Part shown: in pieces, positions 10,580 to 18,809 of the stretch | How positions within the stretch are numbered: the first letter of the stretch is position 1 | Layout: every line of letters starts with the position of its first letter | Assembly (NCBI GenBank): GCA_031423015.1 | Contig: JANPER010000040.1 | Span: 65,195 to 129,194, forward strand | DNA from: DATGPD01 sp031423015 | GTDB taxonomy: Bacteria > Planctomycetota > UBA1135 > UBA2386 | Length of the DNA: 64,000 nt | Direction of reading: 5' to 3' | Translations under genes and position numbers: made by a program | Notes under the pieces: generated by a model | Seen by the model: only the letters and a program-made list of their open reading frames with translations | Told to the model about the DNA's origin: nothing | Databases searched by the model: none

Positions 10580-13171
10580 TCACGTCAGCGTGGCCTGCGC
10601 CTTGCTCGCCACGCCGATGTGCGCCTGCGCCCGCAAGCGCCGCTGCAACTCAGCCGCAGTCACGTCGCCGCGCAACAACTCGGCGTAGGCCACGAGCACG
10701 GCCTGCGTCTCGGCCTGCGTCTCGCGCACGAACTCGACGCGATAGCGTCGCACGCCCGCCGCGAGCCACTCGCTGGCCGCCGCCGCGCTGGTCTGCAGCG
10801 TGCCGTTGAACACGGTGTTGCGGCAACCGGCGTCGACGATCACCGGATGTTCGAAGCCGAGGTGATCGCGCAGCGCGAGCTGGTGTCGGTCACAAGGCCG
10901 GCCGCAGGAGTGAAAGTCACGCCCCGCGCTGAGCACGTGCGCATACACGCAGTGCTCGGTGTGAAACGTCGGCAAGCGCACGTGCAACGTCGCCGTCAAG
11001 CGCGTCGGGTCGGTCGCCGCCACGAGCGCGCGCAACTGCACTCGGTCGAGGTCGTGCGCCGGCGTGAGTGTGTCGAGGCCCAGAGCGAACAGCTCGGCCG
11101 CGGTCACCGAGTTGCACACGTTGAGCGCGAAGTCGCCGTGCAGAATCGGCCGTTCAGCCGCCGGCAGCGCGGAGAAGAGCATCACGGCGCCGAAGTGGCG
11201 CAACAACACGCCGTCGGGACGCAGCTTGAGCAGCCGCTCGTCGAACGCGCGTTCGCCAGGCTTGCTGACCCGCAGCGTGGCGACCACCACGCGCACCCCG
11301 CGGTCGCGGGCCCGCTCGACGGCGCGGGACAAGCCTGTCAACTCCATGTAGTCGAGTTCGACCTCGGGCAATCGCGCCGCCAGCACCGCGTCGAGCTGCG
11401 CGTCGTTGCGCACGAGGGGCACTAGAAGAGGATCCAACGGGGTCTGCCAGCGACCGGCGGCCGCCGTCGACCACGCCGCGGTGCGCAGGGCAGGAAGCGC
11501 AGGCACCGAGTCGATCGTCCGCGGCGCGCCACGTTCGAGCTGCGGCAGCAGCGCCTCGACGAGCGCGCGCCGCATCTCTTTGAGTTCCGACACCGGCAAG
11601 TGCAGTCCCGGCGCCAGGCCGGCGGTGTCGATCGCCTGCAACCGGAACGGCGTGCCGCCCAGCGCGCCGAGCTTGTCGCGCAGAACATCGTCGTCGAGGC
11701 CTGCACCCCGCGCCATCTGTAGCGACGAGGCGCTCTGCGCTTGTGCCGCGAACGCGCCCGCGCGCGCACTCACCCGCAACGGTGCATCGACCGCGCCCGT
11801 GGCCACCAGTTCCACGGGCACGCGCCCGCCGCTCGCCAGCGCCCGCCAACGTTTGCTCAGCTCGGGATCACTGGTGATCCACACACGCTGGCCTGGGCGC
11901 ACGCGCGCCAGGTCGGGCCCCGGCGTGCCAAAGCCGAGCCGCACGTGCTCGCCGTGTTGCTCGACGCGGAACACCGGTCCGCCCGCCTCCGCCGACTCCG
12001 GCTCGCCCGCATCGAAGACGACGCCGAGGCCGGGTCGCAGCTCGGGCAGCGGCACGTCGGGCAACGGCCCGTCGGGAAGCGGCGACGCAACCTCACCCAC
12101 CGCGGCGCGTGGCCGCACCTCGGCCGCGCGCGCGCCGGTCCACGGTCGTCCGACGGTGTCGATTGCCACCGTCACTTCGTCGCCTGCCACCGAAACGACG
12201 CGACCGAGGTAGTGACCGCGATGCTTGGGAAAGCGCCCCTCGACCAGATCCTGGTGATTGGCGCCCAGCAAGAACCCGTCGCCGAAGCCGCGCGAGTACG
12301 CCGAGGTCATGTCGCGCAGGTCGAGCGCCAGTTGACGCTCAGCCGCGGCACGGTCGGCGCCGGCCATGAGCGCGTCGAGCCAGCGGCGATAGCCGCCGAT
12401 CGACGTCGCGACATACTCGGGTCCCTTCTGGCGCCCCTCCACCTTGAGACCGTGCACGCCGATCTGCAACAACTCGGGCACCGCGCGCGCGCCGGCGAGG
12501 TCCTTGGGACTCAGCAGATAACGCAGGTCGCCGACGTCCTTGGCTGCGCCGTCGAGGATCAGATCGTACGGCATGCGACACGACTGCGCGCACTGACCAC
12601 GATTGGCCGAGCGCCCACCCCACGCTTCACTGGTGAGGCATTGACCACTCCACGACACGCATAGCGCGCCGTGCACGAAGACCTCGAGTTCAAGGGTCGA
12701 CTCCGCCTTGAAGCGACGGATCTCGGCAACCGACAGCTCGCGGGGTACGACCACGCGCGTGACCCCCAACCGGGCGGCGAAGCGCGCCGCGTCCGCATTG
12801 CAGATCGTCATCTGCGTGCTCGCGTGCACTTCGAGCTGCGGGCATACCGCGCGCGCCAGCAGCGCGATGGCTGGGTCTTGCACGATGAGGGCGTCGACCC
12901 CCGCGGCGGCGGCGGCGCGCACGATCGTCTCCGCCTGTCCGAGTTCGCCTTCGAACACCAGCGTGTTGAGTGCCAGATAGGCCCGCGCCCCGGCGCGATG
13001 CACGCGCGCGCAGACTTCGGGCAGGGTCGCGAGCGCGAAATTGGCGGCGCGCGCCCGCGCGTTGAACCCCTCGCCGAGCCCGAAGTACACCGCGTCGGCA
13101 CCCGCCGCCAAGGCAGCCGTGAGCGCGGCGTCGTCGCCGGCAGGGGCTAGCAGCTCGGCGCGCATGGTCAT
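10580..13171 (-). CDS. rlhA: U32 family peptidase-like protein, RlhA (YdcP)-like
   Basis: U32 proteins such as E. coli RlhA and TrhP are iron-sulfur proteins that hydroxylate cytidine or uridine in 23S rRNA or tRNA rather than classical proteases. This protein starts with the U32 block LLAPAGDDAALTAALAAGAD. It has the cysteine pattern expected for an Fe-S site (Cys169, 176, 192 and 196, counted from the Met at 13165) within GQCLTSEAWGGRSANRGQC. A second Cys-rich block, SAGRDFHSCGRPCDRHQL, lies near the C-terminus, and the middle part corresponds to DUF3656. At about 861-863 residues it is the long form. The start is ATG 13171 or 13165. Symbol by similarity only; whether the rRNA base is the target here is inferred. 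Confidence 0.82.
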   Translation of the reverse strand: MTMRAELLAPAGDDAALTAALAAGADAVYFGLGEGFNARARAANFALATLPEVCARVHRAGARAYLALNTLVFEGELGQAETIVRAAAAAGVDALIVQDPAIALLARAVCPQLEVHASTQMTICNADAARFAARLGVTRVVVPRELSVAEIRRFKAESTLELEVFVHGALCVSWSGQCLTSEAWGGRSANRGQCAQSCRMPYDLILDGAAKDVGDLRYLLSPKDLAGARAVPELLQIGVHGLKVEGRQKGPEYVATSIGGYRRWLDALMAGADRAAAERQLALDLRDMTSAYSRGFGDGFLLGANHQDLVEGRFPKHRGHYLGRVVSVAGDEVTVAIDTVGRPWTGARAAEVRPRAAVGEVASPLPDGPLPDVPLPELRPGLGVVFDAGEPESAEAGGPVFRVEQHGEHVRLGFGTPGPDLARVRPGQRVWITSDPELSKRWRALASGGRVPVELVATGAVDAPLRVSARAGAFAAQAQSASSLQMARGAGLDDDVLRDKLGALGGTPFRLQAIDTAGLAPGLHLPVSELKEMRRALVEALLPQLERGAPRTIDSVPALPALRTAAWSTAAAGRWQTPLDPLLVPLVRNDAQLDAVLAARLPEVELDYMELTGLSRAVERARDRGVRVVVATLRVSKPGERAFDERLLKLRPDGVLLRHFGAVMLFSALPAAERPILHGDFALNVCNSVTAAELFALGLDTLTPAHDLDRVQLRALVAATDPTRLTATLHVRLPTFHTEHCVYAHVLSAGRDFHSCGRPCDRHQLALRDHLGFEHPVIVDAGCRNTVFNGTLQTSAAAASEWLAAGVRRYRVEFVRETQAETQAVLVAYAELLRGDVTAAELQRRLRAQAHIGVASKAQATLT

Positions 13172-13200
13172 GGTCGTCGAGTATCCACGCGGTGCGCCGC

Positions 13201-14465
13201 GAGGCCACCGCTCGGCAGTCCTTCTATCGATGAATTTGTTAGGCTCTGCCACGCCCTGGTCCGCAGAACGACAGCCCTCAGACTGCCGGCTCCAACTCCC
13301 TCTTACTCCCATGCAACCACGCACCGCTTTCCTCTTGCTCCCGTTGTCGGCGGCTCTGTCGGCGCAGGCGCCGATCACGTTGACCCACGGCCCGACGCGC
13401 TTCGACCACAACAGCTACTCCAATTCCACGACGGACATCGGCGGCTATTGCAACTTCACCTCGTCGGGCGTCGACCACGCCTACCAAAGCTCGTGGTACT
13501 ACGCGCTCGCGTCTGACGCGACGGGCTCGGCCTTCAATAGCAGTGGCGGCCAGCTGACGGCGAGTGTCTCGACCGATGGCCGGACCGGCGAGTTGTTGTG
13601 GCTCAACGTCGACCAGCGCAACTTCTCAGCCGTGTTGACCAACGCCGTCTACTCGACCGGCGCAAGCTCTGGGGTCAGCGCCCAGACGATGACCATCAGC
13701 AACAACACGGGCGCACCGCTCACCATCAACGTCTACGCCTACCTCGATCTCGACGTCAACAACTCGGCGGGCGGCGACACAGCCACCCAGGAGCCGTCGC
13801 TCACCGCGGGCAATCATTTGGTGACCGACGTCATCACGCTGTGGCATACGGCGAACGGCTTCAACAACTGGGCGGTCGGCGCGTATGCGAATCTGCGCGC
13901 CAGCATCTTGGCTGGCTTTGGCGGTGCCCCCTGGGTCCCGGGCAACGCCGGCACGCCGTTCGGCCCGGGCGACTACACGTCGGTCTACCACTGGTTGGTG
14001 ACGATCGCTCCGGGTGCCCGCCAGAGCTTCGAGACGATGATCGCAGACACCGCGATGCCGGCGTCGCAACGCATCGCGCGCAGCACCACGTTCTGCAACG
14101 CCAAGACCGGCACCAACGGTCTGCCGGCATGGGCGCTCAACCGCGCGTACATCGGCAGCACTGCCAACCTGACGATCGAGAACGGCTTCCCAGGATCGGC
14201 GCCCATCGTGCTCTTGGGCACCGCGCCGGCGCTCATTCAGCTACCGCCCTTCGGCACGATCTGCACGGTGTCGGTCACGACCATCAACATGCCGGCCTTC
14301 AGTGCCGCACGGTCCTCGACGCTACCGTGCCCGATCCCCGCGTTGAGCTCGATGGGCGGCCAGCAGCTCCACTTCCAAGGGTTCTTCGTCGATCCAGGCG
14401 CAGCCGGTTCGGTAGCTCACACCGATGGTCTGACGTGGACCTTCGGCAACTACCACGGCAACTGA
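13201..14465 (+). repeat. First unit of a tandem gene duplication
   Basis: About 110 bp of upstream DNA plus the secreted-protein gene are repeated nearly base for base at 14638-15904. The shared upstream part includes the CTTCTATCGA and TGTTAGGCT segments. Between the two units lies the 132-bp 3' end of the membrane-protein gene that follows the second unit, so the original duplicated unit was probably two genes long. Confidence 0.85.
13311..14465 (+). CDS. Secreted protein, copy 1 of a tandem pair
   Basis: This 384-residue protein has a signal peptide (MQPRTAFLLLPLSAALSAQA, cleavage likely after SAQA) and no membrane anchor. It is rich in Thr, Ser, Asn and Gly, as expected for a beta-sheet secreted protein. 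The C-terminal part, from about residue 285, resembles the module shared by other exported proteins in this window (GSTANLTIENG..., then PIPALSSMGGQQLHFQG). The family is not otherwise recognised. It is nearly identical to the protein encoded at 14750-15904; the middle differs most (NSAGGDTATQ here against NTFDFDTATQ there). The start is fixed by identity of both copies from ATG onward. Confidence 0.82.
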   Translation: MQPRTAFLLLPLSAALSAQAPITLTHGPTRFDHNSYSNSTTDIGGYCNFTSSGVDHAYQSSWYYALASDATGSAFNSSGGQLTASVSTDGRTGELLWLNVDQRNFSAVLTNAVYSTGASSGVSAQTMTISNNTGAPLTINVYAYLDLDVNNSAGGDTATQEPSLTAGNHLVTDVITLWHTANGFNNWAVGAYANLRASILAGFGGAPWVPGNAGTPFGPGDYTSVYHWLVTIAPGARQSFETMIADTAMPASQRIARSTTFCNAKTGTNGLPAWALNRAYIGSTANLTIENGFPGSAPIVLLGTAPALIQLPPFGTICTVSVTTINMPAFSAARSSTLPCPIPALSSMGGQQLHFQGFFVDPGAAGSVAHTDGLTWTFGNYHGN

Positions 14466-14494
14466 TCGCGCCGCTCCCCTCCTGTTGGGCGGTT

Positions 14495-14626
14495 GCCGAC
14501 AAACCGCACGTCGAGCATTGGTATCGGCACTTGCACTTCGCCCCCGAGTGGTTGGCGATGGTGCGACGCGACTGGCGCGCCGTGTTGATCACCGACACCG
14601 ACACCGTGCTGCTCCGAAAGCAGTAG
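14495..14626 (+). pseudogene. 3'-end relic of the GT-C-like membrane protein gene
   Basis: These 132 bp encode ADKPHVEHWYRHLHF... ending DTVLLRKQ and a stop, matching the last 43 codons and the stop of the intact gene ending at 17499 with about ten mismatches by hand count. There is no start codon and no upstream part. It sits exactly where a second copy of that gene would lie if the secreted protein and membrane protein pair had been duplicated and one membrane gene deleted. Confidence 0.8.
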
Positions 14627-14637
14627 CGGAGGCCACG

Positions 14638-15904
14638 GAGGCCACCGCCAGGCAGTCCTTCTATCGACGAATGTGTTAGGCTTTGCCACACCCTGGCCCG
14701 CAGAACGACAGCCCTCAGACTGCCGGCTTCAACCCCCTCTTTACGTCCCATGCAACCACGCACCGCTTTCTTTTTGCTGCCGCTGTCGGCGGCTCTGTCG
14801 GCGCAGGCGCCGATCACGTTGACCCACGGCGCGACGCGCTTCGACCACAACACCTACGCCAATTCCACGACGGACATCGGCGGCTATTGCAACTTCACGT
14901 CGTCGGGCGTCGACCACGCCTATCAAAGCTCGTGGTACTACGCACTCGCGTCTGACGCGACGGGCTCGGCCTTCAACAACAGTGGCGGCCAGCTGACCGC
15001 AAACGTTTCGACCGATGGCCGGACCGGCGAGTTGGTGTGGCTCAACGTCGACCAGCGCAACTTCTCAGCCGTGTTGACCAACGCCGTCTACTCGACCGGT
15101 GCAAGCTCTGGGGTCAGCGCCCAGACGATGACCCTCAGCAACAACACGGGCGCACCGCTCACCATCAACGTCTACGCCTACGTCGATCTCGACGTCAACA
15201 ACACGTTTGACTTCGACACCGCAACCCAGGAGCCATCGCTGCCCGCCGGCAATCACTTTGTAACCGACGGCGCCACGGTGTGGCATACGGCGAACGGCTT
15301 CAACAACTGGGCGGTCGGCGCGTATGCAAATCTGCGCGCCAGCATCTTGGCTGGCTTTGGTGGCGCCCCCTGGGTCCCGGGTAACGTCGGTACGCCGTTC
15401 GGCCCGGGCGACTACACGTCGGTCTACCACTGGGTGGCAACGATCGCGCCGGGTGCGAGCCAGAACTTCGAGACGATGATCGCCGACGGTAGAATTCCGG
15501 CGTCGCAACGCATCGCGCGCAGCAGCACGTTTTGCAACTCGAAGACCGGCACCAACGGCCTGCCGGTTTGGCGGCTCAACCCCCCGTACATCGGCAGCAC
15601 TGCCAACTTGACGATCGAGAACGGCTTCCCCGGATCGGCGCCGATCGTTCTTCTGGGCACCGCGCCGACGCTCATTCAGCTACCGCCCTTCGGCACGATC
15701 TGCACGGTGTCGGTCACGACCCTCAACATGCCGGCCTTCGGTGCCGCACGGTCCTCGACGCTACCCATCCCGATTCCCGCGTTGCGCTCGCTGGGCGGCC
15801 AACAGCTCCACTTCCAAGGGTTCTTCGTCGATCCAGGCGCATCCGGTTCGGTCGCTCACACCGATGGACTGACGTGGACCCTCGGCAACTACCACGGCAA
15901 CTGA
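14638..15904 (+). repeat. Second unit of the tandem gene duplication
   Basis: This matches 13201-14465 in order and orientation, with a 2-bp length change just before the start codon. It is followed by the intact membrane-protein gene, unlike unit 1. Confidence 0.85.
14750..15904 (+). CDS. Secreted protein, copy 2 of a tandem pair
   Basis: This is a 384-residue paralogue of the protein at 13311-14465, of equal length and collinear throughout. The signal peptide is MQPRTAFFLLPLSAALSAQA. Conserved segments include TDIGGYCNFTSSGVDHAYQS and GQQLHFQGFFVDPGASGS. Substitutions are scattered and preserve the frame, so both copies appear to be under selection. The following GT-C-like membrane gene starts 116 bp downstream. 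The function is unknown; as the only strongly repeated secreted gene here it might be a surface or sheath component, which is a guess. Confidence 0.82.
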   Translation: MQPRTAFFLLPLSAALSAQAPITLTHGATRFDHNTYANSTTDIGGYCNFTSSGVDHAYQSSWYYALASDATGSAFNNSGGQLTANVSTDGRTGELVWLNVDQRNFSAVLTNAVYSTGASSGVSAQTMTLSNNTGAPLTINVYAYVDLDVNNTFDFDTATQEPSLPAGNHFVTDGATVWHTANGFNNWAVGAYANLRASILAGFGGAPWVPGNVGTPFGPGDYTSVYHWVATIAPGASQNFETMIADGRIPASQRIARSSTFCNSKTGTNGLPVWRLNPPYIGSTANLTIENGFPGSAPIVLLGTAPTLIQLPPFGTICTVSVTTLNMPAFGAARSSTLPIPIPALRSLGGQQLHFQGFFVDPGASGSVAHTDGLTWTLGNYHGN

Positions 15905-16020
15905 TTGAGCAGTGCGCGCGCCCGCCGCGCGAACTCGCGCGGCGGTAGCCGCCAAGGAAACGACCGCCGTCGGTGACTTCGCGCGAGCGCGAGCGGCTCG
16001 CGCAGCGCAGAATCCGGGCG

Positions 16021-17499
16021 ATGCGTTCGTCCCGCGCTTGGTTCCATCTCGTCGCGGGACTCGCGCTGCTCGGCGCGATCGTTGTACTGAGCCTGCACGT
16101 CGACCGCGCCCGCCTGCTCACGCACGTGGTCGGCATCTTCGCCCTGCTCGCCGAACTGCTGCGCCACGGCGTGCTCTACCCGGCCGAGCCGACCACCGAC
16201 CTGGTCTACTCGATCTTCTATCACCCACTGGCGTTCGCGCCTTACGCACTGCTGCCCGGGTCGGGGCTCGACCTCATCGCCGGCATGCGCGTAGTGGTCG
16301 GCGTCGAGACCCTGCTGTGCCTGTTGCTGGTAGCGTGGCTGGCGCGCTCCACGCTCGGCGCCGCTTGCTGGTCGCCTTGCCTGTGGGCGATGTGCACCCT
16401 GCCGGTGGGCTTCGCCTTGATCGGCATGCGCGACGACCCGCGCGCCACCATGTTCGGCTTGCTGGCCCTGATCGGCTACGGCGGCGCAACTGGCCGGCGA
16501 CCTCGCGCCTGGCTCGCCGCCGCGATGCTCACGCTGGCATTCTTCGTGAAGGCCACCGCGCCGCTGGCGCCGGGTGCCGCGCTGTTGTGGGCCGCCCTGC
16601 GCGAAGGCCACGCCAGGCCGGCCCGTGCCGCCACCCTCCTGCTGGGCGGCTGCGCGCTGCTCACCGCAGCGGGCATCGCGTTCTTGCAGCTTGGCCTGGG
16701 CTGCGACTTCCTCGGTAACGGACTCACCTACCTGCTGGTCGAGCCAGCCCGCGACCCGCGCACATGGAGCGAGACCTGGATCGCGCTCTGCGGCGACCTT
16801 TGCGCGTGGCACGCTGGCGCCCAACCACTCGACTTGGCGTTGCCGGCGATCCTCATCGCTTCGACGTCCGCCCTAGCGCTCCGCCTTCTGCGGCGGCAAT
16901 GCGATCGCTACGACGTGCTCGTGATCGCCGTTTGGCTGAAGACCATCGTCACCTATCGCAGCTGGGGAACCGACCTGAACCATCTGCTCGACCTGACGCT
17001 GTTCGCCGCCCTGCACGGCTCGCGCGCGCTCGCGCCGTGGATGACGCCCGGGCGCGGACTGTGCCTGTTCGCCATCGCGCTCGGCCTGGGCCAACCATGG
17101 CGACGCCTCGTGCCCGAAGCTGGAACGCCCACCCTGGCCCAAAGCCCGTTGGCGGCTGCGGCCGCGGGCCTGCGTTCGCAGCGGTCGATGCCGACTCTGT
17201 GTGAAGAACCCTTGCTGGCCTGGCTCAGCGACAGCCGCCCGCTGGTCACCGATCCGTTCCTCACCTTCGCGGCCTTGCGCCGCGCGCCAGAGATCCGCGC
17301 GACCTGGTTTGGCCCGGCCGAGCATCCCGCCGCCGTGCAACGCCTGGTGCTGATGCACAACCCGTTGGCCGACGATCCGCACGTGGAGCATTGGTATCGG
17401 CACCTGAACTTCGACGCCGAGTTCTTGGCGATGGTGCGACGCGACTGGCGCGCCGTGTTGATCACCGACACCGCCACCGTGCTGCTCCGAAAGCAGTAG
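16021..17499 (+). CDS. Polytopic membrane protein, GT-C/DUF2029-like
   Basis: This 492-residue protein has about ten hydrophobic segments covering residues 8-360 and a short soluble C-terminal region of about 120 residues. The layout resembles lipid-linked-sugar glycosyltransferases (family 39/87), but no catalytic signature is certain. Its last 43 codons recur as a relic at 14495-14626, and the final 89 bp (17419-17507, including the stop) recur without visible mismatch at 20451-20539. I chose ATG 16021 (MRSSRAWFHLVAG); the earlier ATG 15973 adds 16 charged residues. It follows the duplicated secreted gene and probably belongs to the same two-gene unit. Confidence 0.72.
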   Translation: MRSSRAWFHLVAGLALLGAIVVLSLHVDRARLLTHVVGIFALLAELLRHGVLYPAEPTTDLVYSIFYHPLAFAPYALLPGSGLDLIAGMRVVVGVETLLCLLLVAWLARSTLGAACWSPCLWAMCTLPVGFALIGMRDDPRATMFGLLALIGYGGATGRRPRAWLAAAMLTLAFFVKATAPLAPGAALLWAALREGHARPARAATLLLGGCALLTAAGIAFLQLGLGCDFLGNGLTYLLVEPARDPRTWSETWIALCGDLCAWHAGAQPLDLALPAILIASTSALALRLLRRQCDRYDVLVIAVWLKTIVTYRSWGTDLNHLLDLTLFAALHGSRALAPWMTPGRGLCLFAIALGLGQPWRRLVPEAGTPTLAQSPLAAAAAGLRSQRSMPTLCEEPLLAWLSDSRPLVTDPFLTFAALRRAPEIRATWFGPAEHPAAVQRLVLMHNPLADDPHVEHWYRHLNFDAEFLAMVRRDWRAVLITDTATVLLRKQ

Positions 17500-17507
17500 C
17501 CGCGCGC
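17419..17507 (+). repeat. Left copy of an 89-bp perfect direct repeat
   Basis: This covers the last 27 codons of the membrane-protein gene, its stop, and 8 bp beyond. By eye it is base-for-base the same as 20451-20539. The two copies bracket 2943 bp that hold gene relics and a pectate-lyase-like gene. Confidence 0.85.
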
Positions 17508-17603
17508 TGTGCAGCAGGTCACCGGGCTGCGGTCCCGGCGCGTCGGCGCTGGCGAGAATGCGCGTCTGCGCGGTGGGCACGCCGTCGTACTTGATTCCCC
17601 AAC

Positions 17604-17757
17604 GGCCGTGCAGCGCGTGGCGAGCGACCACATGAGTCGGCGCCGACTCCGGGCCTGCCGCTCTACGTCTGCGCGTCGGGGTCGACGCCAACTCGCCGCG
17701 GTGCTGGTGGTGCAAGGGGTGTCGCCGGGCGCCGCGATCGCGCTTCTGTTCACGGAG
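17604..17757 (+). pseudogene. Composite relic of the ZIP/ArsP-like permease gene
   Basis: Two pieces of the intact permease gene (20577-22415) are joined. About 17604-17656 resembles 21703-21749 (shared GAGTCGGCGCCGACTCCG). 17659-17757 resembles 21945-22047 and encodes the VQGVSPGAAIA segment of the second permease half. The roughly 200 bp between them in the intact gene are missing, and both outer ends are lost. This is a decayed partial copy. Confidence 0.65.
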
Positions 17758-17905
17758 GCATTCGCCGACGGCAGACGCGTCAAGCGCAACCTCACCGAGA
17801 AGGTCGACCGCGAAGCGCTGCCACGGCTGCTCACCACGTGTTGACCTCGTCGAGCCAGGGCAACCCCGTATGTAACCATTCTCCACTTCGCTGCCACTCT
17901 GCGAT

Positions 17906-18215
17906 GTGGCTGCTCTCACCAGCACGTCGCGCCGTAGGCAACCCGAGGCCACCGCTCTGTACCAAGTCCTCGCCGAGCACCTCGCCACCTTCCTCGCCCG
18001 CACAGCCGACGACGAGACGCGCAACCCGCTGCCGCGCTTCGTGGTGCGCGAACTCCGCGACTTCCTCGACTGCAGACAGCTCAGCCGCGGCTTCTGCCGT
18101 GTGCATTGACGTACCCTTGCGCCAGTGGGTGTTGTCGCTGCTGCACCGAGTGCGTTGCGCCTGCGCGTTCGACCACCACATTGCGCAAGGAGTGCGCAAG
18201 ATCCTCGTCCGTTGA
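17906..18215 (+). pseudogene. IS91-family transposase relic
   Basis: Frame 1 (17906-18109) reads LYQVLAEHLATFLARTADD followed by LPRFVVRELRDFL and RGFCRVH, which matches the N-terminal segment of IS91-type transposases just before their zinc-binding cysteines. Frame 2 then continues with VPLRQWVLSLLHRVRCACAF and ends at a TGA at 18213-18215; this matches the family block VPxRQWVLSLPHRLR that lies further downstream in intact enzymes. The cysteine cluster between them and all of the HUH/Tyr catalytic C-terminal part are missing. The element is dead, but it marks past mobile-DNA activity next to the 89-bp repeat. Confidence 0.72.
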
Positions 18216-18398
18216 ACTGCTCGCCACGCAAAGCGACAGCTACTCCCTGCAATCTGCGTATTGGTCCAAGACGCTATGGGCGCAGTACGTGATTGCACAA
18301 TCCATTACACTGCGCTGACTTACACTGCGCTGACTGGTGTGCTGCGGCCGAAAAATCGGATACTGGCAGGGGACACGCGATCCGCCGGCCACCGCCGA

Positions 18399-18592
18399 TC
18401 ACCGGCCCACCATCTGCTCCACCTTCCACGCGTGATCGTGCAGCACCACGCCAATGTCCTTGGTGGTGTGGTTCTCGACGATCAGGTTCTTGCTAGACGG
18501 CATCTCGTGGAAACGGTGCACGCCCCGCGCATCCAGCAACCACACGGGCACGACGAGCTCGCCGGCAAGCAGGCGTAGGTTCGGCAGCTCGA
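18399..18592 (-). pseudogene. C-terminal gene fragment, possibly Wzt-type O-antigen-binding domain
   Basis: A minus-strand frame without a start reads LELPNLRLLAGELVVPVWLL, then DARGVHRFHE, NLIVENHTTKDIGVVLHDHA and a stop. The pattern of Pro-Leu-Leu-x-Gly followed by a short beta strand and a final Gly-Val-Val-Leu-His resembles the C-terminal beta-sandwich of ABC polysaccharide-export ATPases. No ATPase part is nearby. The assignment is tentative; that it is a real coding remnant is better supported than its identity. Confidence 0.35.
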
Positions 18593-18594
18593 GC

Positions 18595-18638
18595 CTTATC
18601 TCGCCTCGCCTTATCTCGCTATCTCGCCCTTATCTCGC
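18595..18638. repeat. Short direct repeats of CTTATCTCGC
   Basis: Three exact copies lie at 18595-18604, 18610-18619 and 18629-18638, with a partial copy CTATCTCGC at 18619-18627. TTATCTCGC occurs once more at 20436-20444, just before the right copy of the 89-bp repeat. The function is unknown. Confidence 0.6.
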
Positions 18639-18809
18639 AGGAGCTCGGCCAGGCGAGCGTCTTCGAGCGCACTCGCCGATGAACCCTCCCCTTGACGCCG
18701 CGCTTTCCCGTGATCCGTGACGACTGGAAACTCGTCGATATCACTGATCCCGACCTCCGACTGCCGGCCAACAGTCTCCCGCGCAAGCCGCGCCATTCGC
18801 CGGCGCGCC
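18639..18809. other. Gap without a recognisable gene
   Basis: There is no convincing gene here. A plus-strand stretch reading FPVIRDDWKLVDITDPDL is protein-like and may be another short remnant, but it has no start and no recognised family. Together with 18216-18398, where nothing was seen, it completes the relic patch. Confidence 0.3.

Noticed and set aside
10334..11425. Plus-strand open frame opposite the U32 gene
   Set aside because: Low-complexity Arg/Ala/His-rich translation, antisense to a well-supported gene.
17838..18215. A single 125-codon gene covering the IS91 region
   Set aside because: Only its last third matches transposase; the first part is out of frame with the N-terminal transposase block, so this is a frameshifted relic.
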